From Littorina saxatilis (lineage: Eukaryota; Mollusca; Gastropoda; Littorinimorpha; Littorinidae), in assembly GCF_037325665.1 (NCBI RefSeq), contig NC_090251.1, forward strand, positions 32,733,591-32,797,590: DNA of 64,000 bases, in the 5' to 3' direction. The notes beneath the pieces are model-generated. The model was not told where the DNA came from and did not search any database. It was given only the letters and a program-made list of their open reading frames with translations. Position 1 is the first letter of the stretch. Each line of letters starts with the position of its first letter. The translations under genes were made by a program, and so were the position numbers. Positions 1 to 14,200 of the stretch are shown in pieces.

Positions 1-2119
<2,119 letters not shown>

Positions 2120-2222
2120 GTAACAACGATGTGTTCGTGACGATACAGCTGGGAAAGGAGAAGTACCAGACCTCCACCATCAAAAATGCCCGCAACCCCG
2201 AGTGGTTTGAGGAGTGTGACCT
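2120..2222 (+). CDS. Rab11-FIP exon: C2 domain, middle
   Basis: The acceptor is TTGTTACAG before 2120 and the donor GTGAGT follows 2222. The exon enters with two bases of a glycine codon and leaves in phase 2. It reads NNDVFVTIQLGKEKYQTST and on to EWFEECDL, matching the C2 stretch of FIP2 (NDTYTIIQLGKEKYSTS). Confidence 0.9.
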
Positions 2223-5200
2223 GTGAGTTGTCCCCCTGGATACTGGCCTCTTTAGTCCTCTGTTATATTATTGTCTCCCAGGTACGGATATATCCGTACC
2301 CACTCCTATGGCTCTATCTAACCAGGTACGGATATATCTGCTCAGACTGTAACTGTAAGCTTCAGTCGCCTCCTGTAACGTCCATCTCACGCCTGCATTC
2401 CAGCCTGTTGATATACAGTTACTACATAGCTACTACAATTCTGAGTGACCTGCTGCTGCACAGCTGGTCTAGGCTAAAAAAAACGTGGTCAAAATTGGTG
2501 TGGTAGAAAGTGTTAAGGCCACTTGCTAATTTTTGCCCAGTTCATTTTGCCACATATTCCGGGTGTTTCCTCTGTCCTATTCCTTCTGATATCTCTTTGA
2601 GATCAAGATTTCTTTTTTCTAGATTTGAAGTAAAAATGTAGAAAGATATGAGCTCTTCAGCTTTATAGAACCTTCTTTGCTTTACTGTGATAGACATAAT
2701 GTAAATATACTCATGCTAAAAAGTTTAGCAACTTTGATAGAAAATCGGAAATGCAATATATTTAAAAATTCCTAGGCAATATCCTTGTCTTGTCAAAAAA
2801 TTGGGCCCTATCGCTACAAGAATAAACAATAGCTCTCAATGATACTCAGTTCATTCACAATCAGGGCCGGACCAAATGAGTTGTAAGGGGGGGGGGGGGG
2901 GGGGGGGTTCCTCCTTTTTTGGGGGGCAAATCAGCGAAGTGGCGAAGCCAAATCAGCGAAGTGGCGAAGCCACAAGCTTGCAGGCACGCGAACTAGGGGG
3001 GTCCGGGGGCATGCATGCTCCCCCGGAAAATTTTTGAAAAACGGTTAAAATCTGTGCAATCTGGTGCATTCTGGGCCTTGTTTTGAGGGTTAAGAGCAGC
3101 ATTGTTTTGGTGCTAAAACTAGTAAAAAAAAAAAAACCCACTCAAAGCAAGGTACATGCTTTTTCCAGGGGTGGGGTTCCGGAACCCCTGGAACCCCCCC
3201 CCCTGGGTCCGGCCCTGACAATCATCAATTTACCACCAGGGGACTAGGCATCATTCAGTGTGAAAGGCTGCTGCAGGCAAAACACAATACTCTTGTAAAT
3301 ACCGTAAATGTTTATCAATGCCCAAGGCAGGCAGCTGAAAATTAATTTCCTGGACTCTTTGTTAAAGCAAGCTTCTGAAAATTAATCGTCTGTACTCATT
3401 ATTGATGAATGGAAGCTGTCATATTGAGGGAGAGGCTGTAATTCCAGCTAAACTGAACGAAAGATGTCAATATGACCGTAGGGCCGCAAGTCCCCAATGT
3501 TTGTCTGGAGACTGTTGAGTGACGAATGGGAACTGTCAACTTCACCTTTGCCATGAATATAGTGTGTGTGTGTGTGTGTGTGTTTATGAGTGAGTGTGTG
3601 TGGGTGTGCGTGCGTGCGTGTGTTTGTGAATGAGTGAGTGTGTGTGTAAGCAATTCGGTGAGCACTCTGTATTTTCTTGTGTTAGAATGTATTATGTATT
3701 GAATGTACTCAAGATGTATCATTTGTCTCGCTGTCCGGTCTAACAGTATAGACGTGTGATCGACAAGAAGAAGAAGAAGAAGAAGAGTATACTCAAGCCA
3801 AGGAATATTCCTGTGTATTGCACGTGGTTGTAATAACATCTAATGTCTTATCTTATGTCTTATTTATTGTGATTGCAGCCCCATCCCCCACTTGCACTCA
3901 GAGATCGAGGTCAGCGTCTTTCACCGGGGCGTTCTCTCTGATGACTTTCTGGGCTATGCCGCCATCCCCTTGTGGGAACAGAAAATACAGGACAAACCTA
4001 AAACACAGTTAGTACTCTCTGTTGTGTGATTGCCTTTTGTGTTGTATGGTGTTTTCTTTGGTTGTGTTCTTGTCATTGTTGATACAGTGGAACCCCCCTT
4101 TTAAGACCTCCAAAAATCTGAAAAAAATCAGCTAGGTCTTAATAAAGGAGGGGATCTTGAAATTGGGGTAAATTTAGAGAGGTTATGGACAGAAAGTCTG
4201 AAAAAATAAGGTCTTAAAAGGGAGGAAGTCTTAAATCGGGGGTCTTAAAAGGGGGGTTCCACTGTACCTTGTTTGATGGTTGGTATAGTTTGTATTGTTT
4301 TTGTTTTGTTTTAAAAGTGAGTGTGAGAGCAAGTGTGATTTTCTGTGTATCATTATTATTTTTGCTGTACTAGTTTTGTCACCATTTGGTTTTGCAGTTA
4401 CAGGATTTTGATCTTGACATCTTTTGCCCTCAATTCATGACTTGTAGGAACTGTTTCTATGGGCAAGTCTACTTTGCCTCAGCTCAGCCGTTTTTGACAT
4501 TTCGATTGTTTTGATATGATGAGTCTCCCTTACAGATGGGTGCCGCTCAAGAACAAGCCAAGCAAGGGAGTGGACAACAAGTATCGCGGAGAGATAGAGG
4601 TCAAGGTCACATTTCACTGTCACAGCCGAGTGGATTTCACCTCCGGTCTGAAAAAGCGATCGTCATCTATCCGTAACTTGGCAACTGCCGTGGGTGAGTG
4701 ACTTACAAAGAGACGGAACTTAGATTGAGTTTTGACTACCTTGCATTTAAATGTATGAGAGGATCGATAACCAAGTGATGCAGCATGGTAATGACAAGAT
4801 CAAATAACAAAGGGAGGTATAAGCACTTGAAATGCAGACAACAACACAGTTTCCAACCGAACAGAACATCCGTAGTGTGTATCATTTACTTGTGTTGTGC
4901 TGTTAACGTCGTGCCATGGGTCTGCTTTCAACAAGGGTATTGGGACGGACAGTGAGGGCTGGCACTTACGGCATTTTTCCTTTTTTCAGGTGACACATTT
5001 TTGTTAAAAAATTTTTTTTACCTCAGTTGCATGCATGCTGTTTCAACCCCGATTTTTTGTGTGGTGCGTTTTCTTCTTTTTTTCTCTCTTTTTTTTTCTT
5101 TTTTGTTCTTTGAAGGCGGCAAGCATCCTTCTTCATTGGTCTTGGGGTTTTCTTTTCTTTCTTTTCAGGTGATAAATTAAAGTTTAACCGCAGCAAGTCA

Positions 5201-8200
5201 TTTCGAGAGAACAGAAAAGACCCGGAGGGTGGAGGCAAAAGCGATCGCAACCAGAATCACAACGGTTCTCTCCAAGATGTTCCCGAGGTGAGTGAATTCT
5301 TTGAAATTTCTGTCTTTCTCAAGAAAGCAGTCATGTTCAACACAACAGATCTGTCCTTGTGGCTTTTGCATGAGATAAACATCTTAGTTGGACACGTATG
5401 AAAAATGAAATTGAAAAGCCTGTCTACGTTCTTTGTAGGGTGGGATTTTTTTGCTGAATTGATATTGCAGATCGACACAAGTATTAGTTATGAAATTAAT
5501 TCAGCAACAACAACAAAATGTAAATAAAAAAATCCCATTGTGCACAGAAGCCAGCTACAAGTAGCAGTAGATTTGTGTATGTGTTAAAGCCCGAACAGAT
5601 CTGAGGTGGTGTATATGATCTCTTACACAAGAAGGAATGTACAGGGGACTTCCACTAAATCGCGGTCCACTAAATCGCGAATTCAGCTATATCGCAAGGA
5701 CCTCTTGGACCCTGAAAAAAAAGGACGAACCGCAGGTCCCCCCCTTCACCAAAAGTATCACGAATCGGATATATCGCAATCTCAAATCTTTGGACCCCAA
5801 AGACCGCGATATAGTGGAAGTCTACTGTATTTTAAACCTGTGTAGGCTTGGCTAGAGATGTTCCTTCTCATAAAATGATGACTGCTCCTTCTTCTTATCT
5901 CTCTCACTAGGTGGCCTATCAGAATTCCGTCTTTCGAGTTCTGGATTTTCCTGTGGCAGGGGTCTGTAGTCTCAATGTATCATCTTAGTTTTCTCGACCT
6001 TTTTCCAGCCTCCCGGATTTTTATGACTTTTTGTTTGTTTCTTCTTCTTTCCCTTTGGTCAGAAACACTTGTCATGCTTTTTCAGTGTGGTGGGATGTAG
6101 ATGGTGTTGCTTTTCATCTGATAAATGTTTTATGCCAGGCATTTTCCCTGCGAAACGGTGGATTTCCAGCATTTCCAAAGCTTCAGTAACCATTCTTGAG
6201 ATCCCAAGATTGCACCAGATTGCCTGATATCTTTATTTCACCATTTTTTCTTTTCCTCTGTTTGTTTGTTGTTGGGTTGGGTTTTTTTTTTTTTGGGGGG
6301 GGGGGGGGGGCTTTATTTACTTTTTTGTTTGTTTGCTTTTACAATTTCCTGATCTTATTGTCTGCAAAGTTGCAAAGACATTTCAAATAGCTATATGCAC
6401 TTCATTTTTCAGTGACTGTATTTATTTATACCCTTTATTTTCGAAACCCCATATTCTGTTTTACTGTAGATTTGTTGTTGTTGTGATTGTTGTGTTTAAG
6501 GGCAAAAGATGCAGAGCTTAGCCTTTAACTTTGTTTGTGTGTTTGTTGGGTTGTTTGTTTGTTCGTTTGTTTGTCTTTGCTGATAACAAATTGTCTGGCC
6601 TTGTAAGTGCCAATTTTGTGAGATCTTTTGTGGAAATTTACAAGGGAAGCTACTGATTTTTGTAGACAACAACATGATTTGTTCTCTTTTCAATAGAAAA
6701 ATGGATTAGAAAATGTGTACTTTTTTATTTTTAAACTTGTCATTTTTTTTCCATAGGGAGGCAAAACAAGGTTTTGAAAGAACAAGTAAATTTACAAACA
6801 TACATGCATTCATTTAGATTGCGCGGATTTTTATTTTATATTTGATGTTTAAATGGCTCAACTGATTTTTTTTATTTGATTTTTTTTTTATAGTTTTTAA
6901 GTGTTTTTCTAATGCCAATAATGGAGATCAGATATTTTTGCAGGGTTAACCTAAAATGTAATTGGATGTTGCATTATTTCCTGAAAGAGATCAGATCTTT
7001 TTTCAAGTTGTTCAGAGTGCTTTTCTTATGTCTTTATTGAGATGAGAGATTTTTGAAGGGGTACCCTTCAGTGATTTGATATAATTGTACGTTGTATTAA
7101 TTCATGAAATAAGTCAGAGTTGTCTTTGTTCCTTTTTCTTTCTTTTTTTTAACATTTTTTCAGAGGGTTTTTTCTTATTGTATTCAGTGGGATGAAATAA
7201 CATTTTTGCAGGGTTGTCTTTCAGAAATAATATATTGTAATTGGACGTTGTTTTCGGTCCTAAGAAGAATTTTATGCCACATTCCCCCATCCCCCTTGCA
7301 TGGACAATTCTGAAAGAGTTGTAGATTTTAGTGCTGAGATTTAGAAGAAAAAAAAGAAAAAAAACACTGGCAAGAATACTCATGTATTTATGCGCAAAAA
7401 TGCACTCATGCACATGCACATGCATGCATGCACTGTACACACACACACACTCACACACACACACACTCACACTCACACACACACACCCATGCATGCACTG
7501 TGCACATACACACACATACACACACACAAATTATGCAGATTCGATGCCTCATAGTTAAACAAAAACTGGTGTCTGTGGTTCTGAAATCATCTTTTTTCAC
7601 CTCATTGTTCTCTCTCAAATGCAGCCTAGGGTATATTCGAAACCATCCACTAACACGAAACATACTGCGGGAACTCCTTCTATGGCGGCTGTCTCTTTTC
7701 CCGCTCTTGATCTTGATCGCTCCTGGACAGGGGAGTCAACTGAGGTACTTCACTCTTTCTGCTGCAAAGTTGTCCTTCTTGCAGCTTTTTTGGCTTTGTT
7801 GGATTTTGTTTGCGGTTTGAGTCTTTGCTTTGGGTTTTACTGGCTGTTTTGATGGTGCTTCACTATATATTGTATTATGTAGATTGTGTAGTGTTGACAG
7901 AATATCTGGTGTTTTGTACAGAACTATAGCTATTCTTTTGATTTTTTTCGTTTCACTTTTGTCTTTTTTTCTTTCTTTAGAGGGGTCTAGCTTAATCGGC
8001 AATCGAGACTCGTAACCAAGTGAGGGAGAGCAAGTATACTTTATTGACAAGATCTATTAGAAACAAAGGGAAGTAAGCACTGTAAATATAGACAACAGGA
8101 AGTGAGAGTTATGCGGAGCCATGCATTGTCTGCCACCTGAAAGATTCAGAACCATTGAACGAACGAACAGTGAACATTGTTTGTTCTCTTCAATGCTTTT

Positions 8201-11200
8201 TATTCCCTCAGATGTCGGGCGGCTGATTTTCTTGTCTCACTTTCATGGAAGGATTTTTTACTGGGTAAATAAAAGGTGTAGTTGCTTTTGGTAATTGGCT
8301 GTTTTATCCTGTTTGGTGTGGCTTGGTTCATTTTGGAACTGCATGGTGGAGGCTGATGATTGTGTTTTCATTTTGCTGTGACTATTGTGTTGCTTTTTCG
8401 TTGTTATATGTGTTAATTGTTGTTTCTTCTCTATCAGATCTTTCAGTTGAATTGCTTCAACATTCTGGACTTTGTACTAGCGTGTGGGTTGAATGATAGG
8501 GACAATAACATTGACAGTTCTTTATTTGGAATAAGTGAGTGTGTGCCTGCATGCTTATAAGTATTGACTTGTTGTCTGTACTGTGTCAGTGTGTCTGCTG
8601 TAACTTTTGTGTACTTGTGTGTTGCTTGAACTTTCTGAAAAAATCGTTATACTAATAAAGATAGAAAAGTCATTTACCAGCCACTATGAGTGACACAACC
8701 ATTGAGCGCTGAAGAAGAAAGAAGATTTACTTGCCAAATAAATATAAAAATATAACTTTAAGCAAGGCAGCAAGATTGTTGCATAATATTAATTGGAATT
8801 TGGATATACAGAAGTTGTAATAAGATTTCTCTCAGTTTATGTGTATTTTAAGAATGAATAAAAGAAACACAACACTCACTGATGGCGGGGTAAAAACGGT
8901 CATACACGTAAAATTCCACTCGTGCAAAAACACGAGTGTACGTGGGAGTTTCAGCCCACGAACTCAGAAGAAGAACTGATGGCGTCCTGCCAGCATTTCA
9001 ACCTCATGAGGTCTCCAGAACGCATTGTCCAGGTGTATTTTCTGATGCTTTTGCTGATTTCTCAGTTAGTGACTAGCACCGGTCCATCATCAAAAAATAA
9101 CAGCATCAGCAGTGCATCGATCAATACTTGCAGCAGAGATATTTCAATTGATTTTAAATTGAGTGTCAGTATACCCAACCCTTTGTATTATTTAGATGTG
9201 TGGTATATTTCAACTAAGCAAAAATGTATAATGTACATATACCATGACACGTCTAGCTTTGTAACATGTAGTTGAGTGGAATGTTACTGCTGTTGTTATC
9301 ATGAGGTAAACATTGTGTGTGCATTCTGGAGTTTGTTGAGTTAATTATTTGCTTGGAATATCTGTTGTATGTGTTGATTGTTATTTCACAGAGGGAAAAA
9401 GGAGGCTGAACGTTGTAATTATCATGTATCAGTATTTGCAACTCTAATCAAACACTATGGATGTTTGTGTGATCTATAACAATTAATTTAGTTGCAATAC
9501 AGGTTCGTGGTTTTTGATGTCCCTTCATACAATACAGGTAAATACTTGGGCATAAATGCATGTATTGATCGCAGGTCTAAGGGAAGGCATTCATGCAGGA
9601 CTGAAGACTAGGGTTTAGATCAAAACATTCAAATTACTTCCCTTTTGCCAGCCGTCTATCACTATGGCCTTTGTTTGTGCAAATAAAATAGTAAATGTAA
9701 TTGAATAAGTTATCATTTCATTTGTTTTTGTATTTACTTTTCACACAATTTTATTCATCAATTAACTCATGTATTACATTGTTTAATAATTTATTTATTT
9801 ACCTGTACAGGAGGGTCTCACACGTAGCTACAGCATGTCAGCGGCGTACGTCAAAACCATGTCACTGGATCGTGGAAACGTTTTGCAGTTTGCTAACAAT
9901 GGAGGTGAAGCTGGTAAGTTTTCACGTATTTGGGGTCTGCGTTATTTGAGTCAAATAAGGTTTATCTACTCTTCTTGTGCAGTAAGTGAAAAGAAACATT
10001 TGAGTTTGTTAAGTTGTGATTCTTAAATATTTTGGGGGGAATATTCTTTATCAGTGATGAAATGATGTAAATTAAAAGAATTAAAACAGGTTTACAAACC
10101 ACCCACTGATTATACTGTTTGTGGTCAGTTCTTATGTTTGTCTGTTGATTTGATAAATCGATATAGCTAAATACATTTTAAATTATAACCAGGAATGGTG
10201 AAAAGCTATAAACGTTACCTTCTAAAAAAAAAATTATATTTTTATGATTATATAATATTAACAAAGCTATTATTGTGTTAGTTGGGTTTTTTTAATGAAA
10301 GGGAATACTATGAATAGTTGATCTGCATGTGGTTTGATGTTATTATTGCTGTTTCCCAAAAAGATGTGCATTATGAAACTCTCAACCTCACCTCCAGTCG
10401 TATTTTTAAAAAGGTCTTGAGATCATTTGGAAAAACAAATAATTTGATGTTGAGAGTTCAATGCATTACTGAACCAATCAAGTTCTTTTCATTGTCAGGT
10501 TATTATTTGTATGTCTGTCCACGACAAAGACTATCAGGTCAACGTACTTGTGAATGTTTTGTTCTTTCTTTAATTAAATATATTCTATAAATGTACAATT
10601 GTTGCTTTTGGATTCTTCATTTTGAATCTAAAAACAAATAGAGTGCCAACATTCCAAAATTCAGATTAAAAAAAATGAAAGGTATGTTTTTGGAGTGTTT
10701 AATTATTGATAAAACAAAAAGTTATGTTCACTGTTGGACCGTTGAATTAATGACAAAACAAAACGTTACGTTCACAGATAATATATCTGTTAATGTTACG
10801 TTTTGTTTTGTCAATTAACGTGCCAACAATATCCCTTTCTTGATTTTTACATTTAGTCAAGTTTTGACTAAATGTTTTAACGTAGAGGGGGAATCGAGAC
10901 GAGGGTCATGGTGTATGTGCGTGCGTGCGTGTGTGTGTGTCTGTGTCTGTGTGTGTGTGTAGAGCGATTCAGACTAAACTACTGGACCGATCTTTATGAA
11001 ATTTGACATGAGAGTTCCTGGGTATGAAATCCCCAGACGTTTTTTTCATTTTTTTGATAAATGTCTTTTATGACGTCATATCCGGCTTTTCGTGAAAGTT
11101 GAGGCGGCACTGTCACGCTCTCATTTTTCAACCAAATTGGTTGAAATTTTGGTCAAGTAATCTTCAACGAAGCCCGGACTTCGGTATTGCATTTCAGCTT

Positions 11201-14200
11201 GGTGGCTTAAAAATTAATTAATGACTTTGGTCATTAAAAATCTGAAAATTGTTAAAAAAAAATAAAAATTTATAAAACGATCCAAATTTACGTTCATCTT
11301 ATTCTCCATCATTTTCTGATTCCAAAAACATATAAATGTTATATTTGGATTAAAAACAAGCTCTGAAAATTAAATATATAAAAATTATTATCAAAATTAA
11401 ATTTTCGAAATCAATTTAAAAACACTTTCATCTTATTCCTTGTCGGCTCCTGATTCCAAAAACATATAGATATGATATGTTTGGATTAAAAACACGCTCA
11501 GAAAGTTAAAACAAAGAGAGGTACAGAAAAGCGTGCTATCCTTCTTAGCGCAACTACTACCCCGCTCTTCTTGTCAATTTCACTGCCTTTGCCATGAGCG
11601 GTGGACTGACGATGCTACGAGTATACGGTCTTGCTGAAAAATGAAAATTGCGTTCAGTTTCATTCTGTGAGTTCGACAGCTACTTGACTAAATGTTGTAT
11701 TTTCGCCTTACGCGACTTGTTGATTCTGTCTTCATTTTAAACATGATTCCCTTTGACAGAGGCAGGACAGGACCTCAAGTCAAAGTCACTGTACAACATT
11801 GCTGGAAATCGTCACAGTATGGTGGAGCTCCCCTCTTCCCAGCCCCCTCCACCGTACCAAGTCCGGCCGTCCTCACAAGACGACCTTCACCTCGGTCGAC
11901 CTTCATCCGGCCCCCGTCCTCACCCCCGCCTTCCTGTCTCATCAGCGTCTTACCTGGACTCCGTGTTGCGGCGAGATCAAGCTCGCTACGAGAGCATCCG
12001 TGAACGAACAGAGCCGGAATCATCTTCGTCTGATAATGAGCGGCAGCCAGCGAGGAGGCCGCGACCTCCGCCGAGAGGGATTCGAACCCGCCCTCGTCCG
12101 TTTTCTGAGGAAGTGAACGTGGACCCCAGAGACTTACGTGCGTTGGCGTCATTGACTTCTTCACAAGGGGCAAACTCAAGGGGTGGAACTCCGGTTTCCA
12201 TGGAGGGCGGGGAGGGACAGTTTGTGGAGTTTCAAAGGTCGGAGATGATGACAAACGGGTCATTACAGTTTGACCGGAGTGGACTGTTGTCGTCACAGCG
12301 GAAAAAGTCGGACAATAGCGGACAGCTGTTAGTGAATGGTGATGTGAAATTGCGGAAACGTGCCAAAAGGGAACGACTGAAAATGTATCGACAAGGTGAG
12401 TGAGAGAAAGGGCTCTTAAAATCCTCAAAAAGGACTTAGTCTGCGACATATATGCTTTGATACTGGATGGTTCTTTTGGCCAATTGTGTGCCTTGTTTCA
12501 TGTTAGTGATCTTTTAACAGCTGAGTTAGAATTACTTTGAAGTGATTTGTTTGTTTGCACTGCAGCATCAGTGTAATTGAATAAGTAGAGTTTTTTTGTT
12601 TGTTTCTTTAATGTTTATTTGCTTGCTAGTTTCAAATAAGTTGATATGAGTGTGTAGTAGATTCATAACGTGTCATCATTTACATGACAGGACAGAGGAA
12701 AGGAGAGAGATAGGCAGATCGATTGACAGACAGGCTGGCAAACAGACACAGACAGGATATAGGGGGGGGGAAGTTTTTGTTGTTGTTGCAATTTCAGAAT
12801 ACTTCAGTTGCTTCGATTATAGCGTCACTAAAGATGGGTAAGAGGGCAGGGTTGGGTGTGTGCATGGGTGTGTGCATGGGTGTATGCACGTATGCATGCA
12901 CATACATGTGTCAGAAAACATCCAGATGTTGATTGATTTTTTTTTTTCAACAGCAGGCCGTAGGTTCACAGTGCAAGGATTGGAGAGTCGATTGTCAGGT
13001 CTCTATGACGATAGCATGTCCGACCCCAGCGACTCCTCCAGAACAGAGATTCCGGATGATCTTTTTGGTGTCTACAAAAATATGTCAAAAGAGGTATGAC
13101 TATTCCTTCTCAAGGTTGCATCGATCTCAGATAGCAATATCTGCTAAATAGACGATAAAAAACAATAACCAACCAGTCAACCAACCAACCAACCAACCAA
13201 CCAACCTGTTTTTCTCGGGGTACAGTTTGTACATTGAAAAAGGGGTGGCATGGTGTATATTGTTATTACATAAGCAGATTTTATGTGTATTATTGTTTTT
13301 TCCCACCCATTTAGTCAGCCATGTATATTCCGTGCAGGCTTGGTGTTTTCTATTTACATAACCCACCAAAATCTTACATGGATTACAGGATATTTACCAT
13401 GTATACTTGGTCTTGTGCCTGCGTTTACACACGAAGGAGATAAGGCACAAGTGGCAGGTCTGCACAGGTTGACCTGGGAGATCAGAAAAATCTCCACCCT
13501 TAACCCACCAGGCATGGCCGGGATTTGAACCCTGAACCTTCCACATTGAAGGCTTATGCCTTAACCACTGGGCCATTGCGCTTGTGAAGAACTCTTACAA
13601 GAATGGGTGATTGATATATCAATGTCTTCCCCAGATAGATCTGCTTTATTTTTGCAATTTGGCAGACGTGAGTTTTGATCTGTGGGTTAATTCGGGTGTC
13701 TCAAATATGAAGTAAGTACTTCCTTTGAAGTCTCGGCCAACCACCTAAATATGAATGTTTGTCGGACTCTGATGTCACAGGGCTCAAAGAAGGAAAATCC
13801 AATGTTGGATCAATACATTAAGTCTTCATTATGCTTATCCTGGGGGCCCCGTAGCTCAACTGGTAGAGCACTGGACTTGTGATCCTAAGGTCGCAGGTTC
13901 GAATCCTGGCCAGGACGGACACGGGTCAACGTTATGTGCAGACTCAGAGATGGTATCCATGTTCCACCCCCTGTCACCTCTGTGGCACGTAAAAGACCTC
14001 GGTCATTCAGCCATAAGTGCAGGTGGCTGATGTAACACCTAAACATGGATACATGCACCTGGGTAGTGCCACTATTGCTGCTAGTGCTTTCCCCTGGGAG
14101 GAAGCGACCCCAACTTCCCAACGATGGGACAATTAAAAGTAAGGAAAATGAACAAGAAAAACAAATTGTTTTGTGTGTGGTTTTATGAATGGTGTGCTTG

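Noticed and set aside
8450-8535. Possible extra Rab11-FIP exon after CTATCAG
   Set aside because: It is open, but it would leave phase 1 while the next exon needs phase 0, and it shows no family similarity.
11775-12449. 224-codon minus-strand frame opposite the large Rab11-FIP exon
   Set aside because: Antisense shadow of a GC-rich coding exon; the plus strand has matching splice sites and phases.
13842-13920. Possible tRNA gene
   Set aside because: The tRNA fold continues directly into a long SINE body with a tail, and the acceptor stem is imperfect; it is a SINE head.
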